Source of the DNA: Amycolatopsis mongoliensis
Lineage (GTDB): Bacteria; Actinomycetota; Actinomycetes; Mycobacteriales; Pseudonocardiaceae
Direction: 5' to 3'
Length of the DNA: 64,000 nt
NCBI RefSeq assembly: GCF_030285665.1
Contig: NZ_CP127295.1
Coordinates: 4,650,001 to 4,714,000 of the forward strand
Part shown: in pieces, positions 8,246 through 16,344 of the stretch
How positions within the stretch are numbered: position 1 is the first letter of the stretch
How the letters are laid out: the number at the start of each line of letters is the position of its first letter
The notes under the pieces: model-generated
Seen by the model: the letters and a program-made list of their open reading frames with translations, nothing else
Database searches by the model: none
Told to the model about the DNA's origin: nothing
Made by a program: the position numbers and the translations under genes

Positions 8246-8677
8246 ATGACGGCGTGGCGTGAGTTCGAAGCGGCGGAACCGGAGTTCGCCCGGCGCGTGC
8301 AGGGGTTGTTCGACGCGCACCGGCACAAGACGATCGCGACCCTGCGGGCCGACGGGTCACCGCGGATCTCCGGCATCGAGACGAAGTTCGCCGGCGGCGA
8401 GCTGACGTTCGGCTCGATGCCGAAAGCCCGCAAGGGCGCGGATCTGCAGCGGGATCCCCGGCTGGCGCTGCACAGCGCGACGGTGGACCCGGTCGAGGGT
8501 GAAGAGGCGAAGTGGCCGGGGGAGGCGAAGATCTCCGGCCGGGCGGTCGACACGGGCGAGGGCTTCCGCGTGGACGTCGCCGAGGTGGTGCACACGCACC
8601 TGAACCCGGAGGCGACGCTGCTGGTCGTGGAGTGGTGGACGCCCGAGGCCGGCCTCCGCAAGGTCGAGCGCGAGTAA
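8246..8677 (+). CDS. Pyridoxamine 5'-phosphate oxidase-family (split-barrel flavin) protein
   Basis: A 143-residue FMN- or F420-binding split-barrel protein. The strand pattern HKTIATLRADGSPRISGIET and PKARKGADLQRDPRLALHS matches this fold; the latter segment carries the residues that contact the cofactor phosphate. It begins four bases after the P450 stop, so it probably belongs to the same transcript. It may act as a small flavin or F420 reductase; the reaction is unknown. A nested palindrome directly follows its stop. Confidence 0.8.
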   Translation: MTAWREFEAAEPEFARRVQGLFDAHRHKTIATLRADGSPRISGIETKFAGGELTFGSMPKARKGADLQRDPRLALHSATVDPVEGEEAKWPGEAKISGRAVDTGEGFRVDVAEVVHTHLNPEATLLVVEWWTPEAGLRKVERE

Positions 8678-8764
8678 AGCGCCCCAATGTGGCGTTCGGT
8701 GCGTGGGACGCACCGAACGCCACATTGGGTGCGTCAGACGCAACCAACGCCACATTGGGGCGCT
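8678..8764. repeat. Nested long palindrome (CCAATGTGGCG family), copy 1
   Basis: Outer arms AGCGCCCCAATGTGGCGTT (8678-8696) and its complement (8746-8764) enclose further copies of the unit TGGCGTTCGGTGCGTGGGA. The first inner hairpin spans about 8684-8728. A second copy with identical outer arms lies at 39745-39831. It may act as a terminator for the split-barrel gene. Confidence 0.75.
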
Positions 8765-8780
8765 CTGGACCAGAATTTAA

Positions 8781-8794
8781 GTCAAGCGTTTGAC
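8781..8794. promoter_or_regulatory. Possible operator upstream of the truncated P450
   Basis: GTCAAGCGTTTGAC is an inverted repeat with five-base arms and a four-base centre, 59 bases before the truncated P450 start. It may be a leftover control site of that gene. Confidence 0.25.
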
Positions 8795-8852
8795 GTAATC
8801 GGGTTTCGTCGCCATGCTCGTCGCAGGGTCATTCACCAACGAGGAGTCCGAC

Positions 8853-9290
8853 ATGACGCAAAGCCACGCCGAGCTGCCGCGCTTCCCGTTCCACGCGGAG
8901 ACCGCGCTGGCGCCGCCGGCCGAGTGGGCGGAGTTCCGGGTGAAGTGCCCCGTCGCGCACGTGCAGCTGGCCAGCGGGGACGAGGCCGCCCTGATCACCC
9001 GCTACGCCGACGTCAAGAGCGTGCTCTCCGATCGGCGGTGGACCCGGCCCACACCGGCCGACAACGCCGCCCGGGTCGCCGACACCGAGTCCGGCGGGGT
9101 CTTCAACAGCGAGATGGCCACCGTCCTCCCGCAGCACGGCGAGGCCCACCTGACCTGGCGGCGCGCCCTCGGGAAGTGGTTCACCGCCAAGCGGATGAAC
9201 GCCCTGCGTCCCGGCATGGCGGCGATGTCGGCTGAGGCTCACTCGACCGTGACGGACTTGGCGAGGTTGCGCGGCTTGTCGATGTCGTAG
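8853..9290 (+). pseudogene. Truncated cytochrome P450 (N-terminal fragment)
   Basis: The first about 127 residues match the start of a CYP105-like actinobacterial P450: FPFHAETALAPPAEWAEF, CPVAHVQLASGD, ALITRYADVKSVLSDRRW and the C-helix region HLTWRRALGKWFTAKRMN. The match stops near 9235, where the frame enters the reverse complement of the glmS 3' end and terminates at 9290. The oxygen-binding I-helix, ExxR and heme Cys are all missing, so the product cannot be an active P450. A deletion or recombination appears to have fused this gene to the end of glmS. Confidence 0.75.
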
Positions 9291-11062
9291 CCCAGGGTCA
9301 GCGCGGCGTGGTAGGCGAGCAGCTGCAACGGGATCGTCAGCAGGATCGGGTCGAGCTCCGGCTCGGTCCGGGGCACGACGATCCGCGGGACGTCGAGCTC
9401 GCCGAAGTCGACGTCGTCGTGCGTGATCGCGAGGACGGCCCCGCCGCGGGCGCGGATCTGCTGCATCGCGGCCAGGTTGCGGTCGGCCAGCTCGTCGGCG
9501 GGCACGATCGCGACCGTCGGGAGCGACTCGTCGATCAGCGCGAGCGGGCCGTGCTTCAGCTCGGACGTCTGGTACGCCTCGGCGTGGCGGTAGGAGATCT
9601 CCTTGAACTTCTGCGCGCCTTCGCGGGCCACCGGGAAGCCGCGGACGCGGCCGATGAAGAACAGGCTGTTCGCGGCGGCCGCGACCTTGGCGTGCTCGGC
9701 GATCCGGTCCTCGGTGGCCAGGACCGTCCGGATCTGGCCCGGGAGCGCGCGGATGGCCTCGATGATCCGCTGTCCGTCCGCATTGGACAGATCGCGCACG
9801 CGGCCGAGCGACAGCGCGATCAGCGCGAAGCCGACGGCCATGTTCGTCAGCGCCTTGGTCGAGGCGACCGCGATTTCCGGGCCGGCGTGCAGGTAGACGC
9901 CGCCGTCGCAGGCGCGGGCGATGGTCGAGCCGACGACGTTGACCAGGCCCACGACCCGGCCGCCCTTGCGCTTGATCTCCTCGACGGCGAAGGCGGTGTC
10001 GATCGTCTCGCCGGACTGGCTGACCGCGATGTAGAGCGTGTCGGCCTCGATGATCGGGTTGCGGTAGCGGAACTCGGACGCGGCTTCGGCGTCGGCCGGG
10101 ATCCGGGCCAGCTCTTCGATCATCGTCGCGCCGATCTGGCCGACGTAGTAGGCGGAGCCGCAGCCGAGGATCTTCACGCGGCTGAACCCGCGCAGCTCCC
10201 GCGGCGTCAGGTTGAGCCCGTCGAGGCGGGCGACGCCGAACCGGTGGTCCAGGCGGCCGCGGATCATCCGCTCCACGGACTCGGGCTGCTCCTGGATCTC
10301 CTTGGCCATGTAGTGCGGGTAGCCGCCGAGGTCGAGGTCTTCGGCGGCGATGTCGATCTCGGTGGCGGGCTTGGTGGTGTCGCTCTCGTCGACGGTGAAG
10401 GTCCGGTAGCCGGTGGCGAAGACGGTCGCGAACTCGCCGTCGTCGAGGTGCGCGACCTGCGAGGTGTGCCGGACCAGGGCGGCGAGGTCGCTGGCGACGA
10501 ACATCTCGCGCTCGCCGACGCCGATGATCAGCGGCGAGCCGTTGCGGGCGATGACGAGGCGGTCCGGGTGCGCGGAGTCGGTGACGGCGATCGCGTACGT
10601 GCCGGTGATCCGCGAGACCGCCTCGACGACGGCGTCTTCGAGGGTGTCGGCGCCGGACCGTGCGATCAGGTGGGCGAGGACCTCGGTGTCGGTCTCGGAG
10701 GTGAGCTTCACGCCGGCGTCGGCGAGCTGGGCGCGCAGCGCGTCGGCGTTGTCGATGATGCCGTTGTGGACGACGCACACGCGGCCGTCTTCGGACGTGT
10801 GCGGGTGCGCGTTGTCCTCCGACGCGGGCCCGTGCGTGGCCCACCGCGTGTGCCCGATGCCGACCTTCCCGGCGAGGCGCTTGGGCAGCGCGGCCGCGAG
10901 GTTGCGGACCCGGCCGACGACGCGGTGGACCTGCGTGGTGTCCTTGGGGCCGAGGACGGCGATGCCCGCGGAGTCGTAGCCGCGGTACTCGAGCCGGGTC
11001 AGGCCCTCGAGGAGGATGGGGGCGGCGTTCTGGCCGCCGATGTAGCCGACGATCCCGCACAT
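9239..11062 (-). CDS. glmS: Glutamine--fructose-6-phosphate aminotransferase (isomerizing)
   Basis: A 607-residue full-length GlmS, making glucosamine-6-phosphate from fructose-6-phosphate and glutamine, the first step to UDP-GlcNAc and peptidoglycan. Cys2 (MCGIVGYIG) is the amidotransferase nucleophile; HTRWATHG and NGIIDN belong to the glutamine site. Two SIS domains follow (GCGSAYYVG, SQSGETIDT; TSELKHGPLALI), and the C-terminus DKPRNLAKSVTVE is diagnostic. It is preceded 24 bases upstream by a 90-residue gene on the same strand. Many actinomycetes carry more than one glmS; whether this is the main or a secondary copy cannot be told here. Confidence 0.96.
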   Translation of the reverse strand: MCGIVGYIGGQNAAPILLEGLTRLEYRGYDSAGIAVLGPKDTTQVHRVVGRVRNLAAALPKRLAGKVGIGHTRWATHGPASEDNAHPHTSEDGRVCVVHNGIIDNADALRAQLADAGVKLTSETDTEVLAHLIARSGADTLEDAVVEAVSRITGTYAIAVTDSAHPDRLVIARNGSPLIIGVGEREMFVASDLAALVRHTSQVAHLDDGEFATVFATGYRTFTVDESDTTKPATEIDIAAEDLDLGGYPHYMAKEIQEQPESVERMIRGRLDHRFGVARLDGLNLTPRELRGFSRVKILGCGSAYYVGQIGATMIEELARIPADAEAASEFRYRNPIIEADTLYIAVSQSGETIDTAFAVEEIKRKGGRVVGLVNVVGSTIARACDGGVYLHAGPEIAVASTKALTNMAVGFALIALSLGRVRDLSNADGQRIIEAIRALPGQIRTVLATEDRIAEHAKVAAAANSLFFIGRVRGFPVAREGAQKFKEISYRHAEAYQTSELKHGPLALIDESLPTVAIVPADELADRNLAAMQQIRARGGAVLAITHDDVDFGELDVPRIVVPRTEPELDPILLTIPLQLLAYHAALTLGYDIDKPRNLAKSVTVE

Positions 11063-11086
11063 GGCGAACCTTCTTCCGTGGCTGTT

Positions 11087-11359
11087 TCAGCCGTAGACGA
11101 TGCGGCGCAGCTGGCGCTCGGACAGGTCGGGCGCGGCGACGAGCCGGCCCCGGAGCTCGGCGGCGATCAGCGGGAAGATCTCGGGGTTCTTCCGGCCCTC
11201 GGCCTGCAGCTCGGCGTGCCTGCGGCGCACGTACTGCTCGGTGGGTGTCCGGTAGAAGGCGAGGACGTCGTCGACGACGCGGGCGGCGACGCCCGGCGGC
11301 AAGCCGGTCGACGCGGCGACGCGCTCGACGATGTCGGTGTCTTCCACGTCGGCCATCAT
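11087..11359 (-). CDS. Conserved small protein upstream of glmS
   Basis: A 90-residue basic protein of unknown function. It starts ATGATG and ends in the pattern SERQLRRIVYG. The middle, EQYVRRRHAELQAEG and NPEIFPLIAAELRGRL, looks helical and resembles a small conserved bacterial family with the same C-terminal RRI(V/I)YG ending; that resemblance is from memory and no function is known to me. The 24-base gap to glmS on the same strand suggests one operon, hinting at a role tied to amino-sugar supply. Confidence 0.65.
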   Translation of the reverse strand: MMADVEDTDIVERVAASTGLPPGVAARVVDDVLAFYRTPTEQYVRRRHAELQAEGRKNPEIFPLIAAELRGRLVAAPDLSERQLRRIVYG

Positions 11360-11454
11360 GCCCCGCCGGTGTCGTGAACTTCAAATTCTTGCCCGAAATC
11401 GGGCAAGGCTTAAATGGTTGGACAGTTTCAGGGGTTGCGCCGAAGGTGGATCGC

Positions 11455-12180
11455 GTGCGTCAGGAAGACCTTTGGGACGTCGAAACGGCCGAGCGCTACG
11501 ACACCCCGGGCCGTGGCATGTTCGCGCCCGAGGTCGTGGAGCCCGTCGTCGACCGCCTCGCCGCGTTGGCCGCGGGCGGGCGGGTGCTGGAGTTCGCGAT
11601 CGGCACCGGCCGGGTGGCCGTCCCGCTCGCCGCCCGAGGCGTGTCCGTCACCGGCATCGAACTGTCCGAGCCGATGCTGGGGCAGCTGCGGAAGAAGGCC
11701 GACCTCCCGGTGGTCGTCGGCGACATGGCGACGGCCACGGCCCCGGGGCGGTATTCGCTGGTGTACCTGGTCTACAACACGATCGGGAACCTGCTCACCC
11801 AGGACGAGCAGGTCGAGTGCTTCCGCAACGCGGCCCGTCACCTGGATCCCGGCGGCCGGTTCGTGATCGAGCTGGGCGTCCCCGAACTGCGGCGGCTCCC
11901 ACCGGGGCAGGACGCCGTGGTCTTCACGGCCGAGCAGGGATACCTCGGGGTGGACACGTACGACACGGTGCGCCAGCACCTGGTGTCGCACCACTTCACG
12001 TTCGGCGAGGGCAGGCAGGCGCGGCTGGGCCGCTGTCCGCAGCGCTACATCTGGCCGGCCGAGCTGGACCTGATGGGCCGCCTGGCCGGGTTCGAGCTGG
12101 AGTCCCGCCACGCGGACTGGACCGGGTCGGAGTTCACGACGGAGTCCTCGTCGCACGTGTCGGTCTACCGCCGGTCGTGA
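11455..12180 (+). CDS. SAM-dependent methyltransferase
   Basis: A class I methyltransferase of about 241 residues. Motif I is VLEFAIGTGRVAVPLAARG, followed by the acidic end of strand 2 (VTGIELSEPML) and motif II/III (LVYLVYNTIGNLLTQDEQ; HLDPGGRFVIELG). It resembles small-molecule methyltransferases of the Methyltransf_25 type. GTG at 11455 has GAAGG eight bases upstream; GTG at 11446 is an alternative. Its TGA stop lies within the left arm of the palindrome at 12173. The substrate is unknown. Confidence 0.8.
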   Translation: MRQEDLWDVETAERYDTPGRGMFAPEVVEPVVDRLAALAAGGRVLEFAIGTGRVAVPLAARGVSVTGIELSEPMLGQLRKKADLPVVVGDMATATAPGRYSLVYLVYNTIGNLLTQDEQVECFRNAARHLDPGGRFVIELGVPELRRLPPGQDAVVFTAEQGYLGVDTYDTVRQHLVSHHFTFGEGRQARLGRCPQRYIWPAELDLMGRLAGFELESRHADWTGSEFTTESSSHVSVYRRS

Positions 12181-12220
12181 GTGTTTAGGGCGGTTCTAAC
12201 CGCCCTAAACACTCACGACC
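12173..12220. terminator. Bidirectional terminator palindrome (TCGTGAGTG family)
   Basis: Perfect 23-base arms (12173-12195 and 12198-12220) contain TCGTGAGTGTTTAGGGCGG and its complement. The TGA of the methyltransferase (12178-12180) and the TAG of the convergent DapA-like gene (12207-12205) both lie within the arms. Confidence 0.8.
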
Positions 12221-13062
12221 AGCCGCGGCAGAACCGGTTGCTCGACCAGCGGGAGGCGGACCGTCGCGTGCGGGATGACCCCGAGTTCGGCCAGCGCGGC
12301 CTTGGCGGCCGTCGTTCCGGGGCCCGCGCGCATGATGGTCTCCACCAGCGGGAGCAACGACTGGTTGATCGCCCGCGCCGACTCCAGGTCGCCGCGGCGG
12401 ACGGCGGCGATCAGAGCGGCCGTGCGGTCCGCCGCCACGTTGGCCACGACGCTCACCACGCCCGCCGCGCCGCACGCGAGGTACGGCAGGTTCAGCTCGT
12501 CGATGCCGCAGTAGTACGCCAGTGACGTGCGGGTCATCACCGTCATCGCCTCGAACAGGTCGCCCTTGGCGTCCTTGACCGCCCGGATCCGGGGATGGGC
12601 GGCGAGCTCGGCCAAGGTCGATGGCGTCATCGCGATGCCGGCCCGCGCCGGGACGTCGTAGAGCATCACCGGCAGCTCGGTCGCGTCGGCCACCGCCAGG
12701 CAGTGGGCGATCACCCCGGCCTGCGTCGGCCGGGAGTAGTAGGGGCAGACGAGCAGCAGCCCGTCCGCGCCGGCCGCCTCGGCTTCGCGGGCCCGGCGGA
12801 TGCTCGCGGCCGTGTCGTAGGTGCCGATGCCGGCGATCACGCGCGCCCGGTCGCCGGTCCGCGCCACGACGCTCCGGACGAGCCCGGCGGCTTCGGGTTC
12901 GGTCAGGGTGGGGGACTCTCCGGTGGTCCCGCCGACGACGAGGCCGTCGCACCCGGTGGCCAGCAGGTGGTCGACGAGGTTCGCGAGGCCGGGTTCGCTG
13001 AGCGTCCCGCCGGGCTGCATGGGGGTCACCATCGCGACGAGGTTGGCGCCGAAGTCGGTCAT
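12205..13062 (-). CDS. DapA-family lyase (dihydrodipicolinate synthase / N-acetylneuraminate lyase type)
   Basis: A 285-residue TIM-barrel Schiff-base lyase. The family signature is present: GTTGES at 45-50, Tyr135 and Arg140 in LYDVPARAG, and the Schiff-base Lys163 in AVKDAKGD. True DapA usually has Y-N-V-P-x-R; here it is Y-D-V-P-A-R, still compatible with 4-hydroxy-tetrahydrodipicolinate synthase. It is not next to other lysine genes but is divergent from a LysR regulator, so a secondary DapA copy or a pyruvate-dependent aldolase for another substrate is possible. The stop is inside the terminator palindrome. Confidence 0.8.
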   Translation of the reverse strand: MTDFGANLVAMVTPMQPGGTLSEPGLANLVDHLLATGCDGLVVGGTTGESPTLTEPEAAGLVRSVVARTGDRARVIAGIGTYDTAASIRRAREAEAAGADGLLLVCPYYSRPTQAGVIAHCLAVADATELPVMLYDVPARAGIAMTPSTLAELAAHPRIRAVKDAKGDLFEAMTVMTRTSLAYYCGIDELNLPYLACGAAGVVSVVANVAADRTAALIAAVRRGDLESARAINQSLLPLVETIMRAGPGTTAAKAALAELGVIPHATVRLPLVEQPVLPRLVVSV

Positions 13063-13135
13063 GGCCGGAACTCTGCCCGGCTCGACTGGTGCGGTCCAGC
13101 GATGCTTTTTTGCCGATACTGCGTAATCTGGCTTC

Positions 13136-14020
13136 ATGATCGAGGTCGGTGCGCTGCGGGCGTTGCGGTCGGTGGCGGCGCTCGGGACGCTGGCGCAAGC
13201 GGCCGAAGAGCTGGGGTTCACGGCGTCGGCGGTGTCGCAGCAGATCAAACGGCTGGAGCGGCAGGTCGGGGTGCCGGTGCTCGCGCCGGCGGGCCGCGGG
13301 GTCGTGCTGACCCCGGCCGGGCAGGCGGTCGTCGACTCGGCGCCCGCGGTGTTCCAGGCGCTGGAGCGCTGTGCCGAAGCGGCCCGGTCGGTGTCGGAGG
13401 GCGCGCCGCGCGGCACGCTCCGGGTGGTGGCGTTCTCGACCGCGATCCGCGGCCTGCTCGCACCGGTGCTGGGCGGGTTGTCGGTGCGCTGTCCCGATTT
13501 GCGCGTCCACATCACCGAGCAGGACCCGGAGGAAGCGTTGCACAGCGTCGACGCCGGAACGGCCGACCTCGCCCTCGTCCACGACGCCGACGGGCTGCCC
13601 GCCGCGCAGCCGCCGTCGGTGACGCGGCGGCTGGTGCACACCGACGTCGGCGACGTCGTCCTGAGCCGGTCGCACCCGCTCGCGTCGGTCACCGAGCCGC
13701 TCGGCGCCGAGCTGTCCGGCCACGCTTGGGTGACCAGCCCGCCAGGAACGGTGTGCCACCAGTGGTTCCGGCGCCTGTTCGCGGACGCGCCGGAGGAGCC
13801 GGACGTCCGTCACCTGGTCGACGACTTCGCGACGCAGCTGTCCCTGGTCGCCTCCGGGGAGGCGCTCGCGCTGATCCCGCGCCTGGCCCGGCCGCCGCTG
13901 GGCGCGGACCTGATCGCGCGTCCGTTGCGAAGGCCGCCGAAGCGGGAGGTCCACGCGGCTTGGCGGCGAAGCGCCGACGCGAGCCCGGCGATCCGGGCCC
14001 TGCTGGCGGAACTCGGCTAG
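13136..14020 (+). CDS. LysR-family transcriptional regulator
   Basis: A 294-residue LysR protein with the winged helix at the N-terminus (LRSVAALGTLAQAAEELGF then ASAVSQQIKRLERQ) and the two-lobed effector domain after it (GTLRVVAFSTAIRGLLAPVL). It is divergent from the DapA-like gene with a 73-base gap, the classical layout for a LysR regulator acting on its neighbour, usually as an activator that needs the pathway substrate or product. Confidence 0.85.
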   Translation: MIEVGALRALRSVAALGTLAQAAEELGFTASAVSQQIKRLERQVGVPVLAPAGRGVVLTPAGQAVVDSAPAVFQALERCAEAARSVSEGAPRGTLRVVAFSTAIRGLLAPVLGGLSVRCPDLRVHITEQDPEEALHSVDAGTADLALVHDADGLPAAQPPSVTRRLVHTDVGDVVLSRSHPLASVTEPLGAELSGHAWVTSPPGTVCHQWFRRLFADAPEEPDVRHLVDDFATQLSLVASGEALALIPRLARPPLGADLIARPLRRPPKREVHAAWRRSADASPAIRALLAELG

Positions 14021-14095
14021 GCTGGCCGGCGAGCGGGTGCAGCGTCGGAACGCCCGCCCGGCACTCCTTGGGCGCACTGAGCGAAGGAGCGCGCC

Positions 14096-14455
14096 GTGAT
14101 CACGTTCGCCGGGATGAGCCTGCCCGTCACCGACTTGGGCCGTTCGGTCCCCTTCTACGAGTCCCTCGGCTTCACGACCGAGATCCAAAACGGCCGGTTC
14201 GTCCTGCTGCGCCTGGACTCCGCCACACTCGGGCTGCTGGAACTCGGCGCCGTCGTCTCGCAGGAGGCCGGCCGGCTGCGCCAGTTCGTCCAGGTCGAGC
14301 TGCTGGCCGACGACCTCGACGAGCTGTACGCGGACTTCGTGGCCCGCGGGGTGCCGGTGTCCGGTCCGCCCCGCGACCGCGGCTTCGAGCGGCAGCTGCA
14401 GCTGCGGGACCCGGACGGCTTCACGGTCGAGTTCGCCGACCGGAGCCCGCGCTGA
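14096..14455 (+). CDS. VOC-family (glyoxalase/bleomycin-resistance-like) protein
   Basis: A 119-residue vicinal-oxygen-chelate protein made of two beta-alpha-beta-beta-beta units. The pattern FAGMSLPVTDLGRSVPFYES, FTTEIQNGRFVLLRL and DPDGFTVEFAD is typical. Metal ligands cannot be assigned with confidence. GTG at 14096 is preceded by GAAGGAG. Its last 35 bases overlap the 3' end of the convergent ubiX gene. Function could be small-molecule binding or resistance. Confidence 0.8.
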   Translation: MITFAGMSLPVTDLGRSVPFYESLGFTTEIQNGRFVLLRLDSATLGLLELGAVVSQEAGRLRQFVQVELLADDLDELYADFVARGVPVSGPPRDRGFERQLQLRDPDGFTVEFADRSPR

Positions 14456-15014
14456 GATCTCCTTGCCACGCCGGGGGAGCCAGCTCGCTCACCCCGACGC
14501 GCGCCAGTGCGCGCCGGGCCGTGTGGTCCACGATGTCGTCCACCGTCGCCGGGTGCGGGTAGAACGCCGGGACCGGTGGGGCGATGATCGCGCCCGCTTC
14601 GGCGGCCGCGGTCATCGCCCGCAGGTGCCCCACGTGCAACGGGGTCTCGCGCACCATCAGCAGCAGCGGGCGGCCCTCCTTCAGGCACACGTCCGCCGCC
14701 CGGCTGACCAGGTCGTCGGTGTAGCTCCACGCGATCGCCGACAGCGTCTTGACCGAGCACGGCGCCACCAGCATCGCGTCCACCGGGAACGAGCCCGACG
14801 CGATCGACGCGCCGATCTCGCCCGGCCGGTGCTGCACCGTCACGAGCTTTCCCAGGTCCGCCGGGGAAAGCCCGCACTCGTGCCGCACGGTCACCGCGCC
14901 GGCCTTCGACAGCACCAGGTGCACCTCGACGTCCGGCCGGTACGCCAGCAGTTCCAGGATCCGGACGCCGTAGCCCGCGCCGCTGGCCCCGGTGATCGCG
15001 ATGACCACCTTCAT
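14421..15014 (-). CDS. ubiX: UbiX-family flavin prenyltransferase
   Basis: A 197-residue UbiX/Pad1 protein, which prenylates FMN to make the prenyl-FMN cofactor that UbiD decarboxylases need. The signature is clear: VVIAITGASGAGYGVRILEL for FMN binding, then the APCSVKTLSAIAWSYTDDL and LMVRETPLHVGHLRAM segments that bind the phosphate and prenyl donor. It overlaps the upstream MFS gene by ATGA and is last in that minus-strand operon. The matching UbiD gene is at 23880 on the other arm of the same IclR-controlled locus. Confidence 0.92.
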   Translation of the reverse strand: MKVVIAITGASGAGYGVRILELLAYRPDVEVHLVLSKAGAVTVRHECGLSPADLGKLVTVQHRPGEIGASIASGSFPVDAMLVAPCSVKTLSAIAWSYTDDLVSRAADVCLKEGRPLLLMVRETPLHVGHLRAMTAAAEAGAIIAPPVPAFYPHPATVDDIVDHTARRALARVGVSELAPPAWQGDLSAGSGRRTRP

Positions 15015-16321
15015 TCGATCGCCTCGATGCGCCGGCCCGTGGAATCCGGCGCCACGACCGCGAGGACCGCCGCGGCGACCGGGCCGACGATGCCGAGCGC
15101 CAGCGCGAGCGGCACCGTGCCCGCGAGGGACAGCGCGACCAGCGGGAACAGCCCGGCGCCGAACCCGCGTCCCGCGTAGTAGCTGAGGTTCGAGCCGCTC
15201 GACCGCACCCGGGTCGGGAAGAACTCGGCCATCCAGATGCCGAGCACCCCGAACCCGCCGCTGCCGCCGGCGCACATCATCAGCGCCCAGAACGTCGGGT
15301 ACGCCCAGAAGTCCGTGCCGATCCGGGCCGAACCGCTCAGGACCTGCCCGAGGAACCAGCCGAACCCGAGCACGCCGAACACCGCCGACGCGAACATCGC
15401 CCACTTGCGTTTCAGGACGTCGGACAGGATTCCCGTCAGCGGGTAGGTGATCCCGGTGACGACCAGTCCCAAGAGGACGATCAGACTGGCGGTGCCGAGC
15501 GGGACCTTCTCCACCTTGATCAGGAACGTCGACAGGTACGAGATGAGCGAGTTCGTGGTCAGGAACAACGCCGTCGCCAGCGCCATGAACAGGATCGTGC
15601 CGGCCGCGTAGCCGCCGCGGAACACGTCGAGCAGCGGGACCTTCGTGCGGCGCAGGTTTTCGGGCACCCGGCCCGCCTTCAGCTCGCGCTGGTACTCCCG
15701 CCACTGCTCGGACTCCGGCAGCAGCACGGCCGCGGCGACGCCGATCACCAGCGTCGTGACGCCGATCAGGACGTAGCCCGTGCGCCATCCGCGGTCTTCG
15801 CCGAACTCGACGAGGCAGGCGTACACCACGCCCTCGGTCAGGATCTGGCCGACGAAGTACATCGCCTGGATCGAGCCGCCCATCATGCCGCGCTTGCGCG
15901 TCTTCCAGCACTCGGCGAACATCGAGAACGAGAGCCCGAACAGCCCGCCCATCCCGACCCCGGCCAGCAACCGGGTCAGCAGGAACAGGAAGTAGTTCGG
16001 CGCGAGCCCGCCGAGCAGCGCGGCGACGCCGAACGCCAGCACGGACCCGGTGTAGGTCCACCGCCTGCCGTAGAGGTCGCCGAGCCAGCCGCACAGGATC
16101 CCGCCCGCGATCGAGGCGAACCCCTGCAGCGTCGCGACCTGCACGATCTGGATGGTGCTGACGTGGAAGCTCTCCGCGAGGTAGGACAGCGGGTAGCCGA
16201 CGAGGTTGAGCTCCGCGCCGTCGAAGAGCGTGCCGAGGAACGCGAAGAAGAGGATGCGGGCGGTGTAGGAGCGCATGGGGGTGAACCCACCGGTGCCGGT
16301 GGGCTTCTGCAGGGTCGACAA
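15011..16321 (-). CDS. MFS transporter (metabolite:H+ symporter type)
   Basis: A 12-helix major-facilitator protein of 436 residues from TTG 16321, or 421 from ATG 16276. It has the loop 2-3 motif GWLGDLYGRRW, the N-terminal FLGTLFDGAELNLVG and an R-x-L-A-G-V-G-M-G-G segment in helix 4, like aromatic acid and organic acid symporters. The TTG start has AAAGGG eight bases upstream; the ATG has only GGTGGG. It is translationally coupled to ubiX downstream and lies 23 bases after another MFS gene. A carboxylate substrate is likely from context. Confidence 0.82.
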   Translation of the reverse strand: MSTLQKPTGTGGFTPMRSYTARILFFAFLGTLFDGAELNLVGYPLSYLAESFHVSTIQIVQVATLQGFASIAGGILCGWLGDLYGRRWTYTGSVLAFGVAALLGGLAPNYFLFLLTRLLAGVGMGGLFGLSFSMFAECWKTRKRGMMGGSIQAMYFVGQILTEGVVYACLVEFGEDRGWRTGYVLIGVTTLVIGVAAAVLLPESEQWREYQRELKAGRVPENLRRTKVPLLDVFRGGYAAGTILFMALATALFLTTNSLISYLSTFLIKVEKVPLGTASLIVLLGLVVTGITYPLTGILSDVLKRKWAMFASAVFGVLGFGWFLGQVLSGSARIGTDFWAYPTFWALMMCAGGSGGFGVLGIWMAEFFPTRVRSSGSNLSYYAGRGFGAGLFPLVALSLAGTVPLALALGIVGPVAAAVLAVVAPDSTGRRIEAIE

Positions 16322-16344
16322 GGAGGTGCCCTTTCGCGGGAGGG

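Noticed and set aside
8829..11384. An 851-codon minus-strand frame across glmS
   Set aside because: It is a shadow frame of glmS with Arg/Pro/Asp-rich composition and no motifs, whereas the glmS frame is unmistakable.
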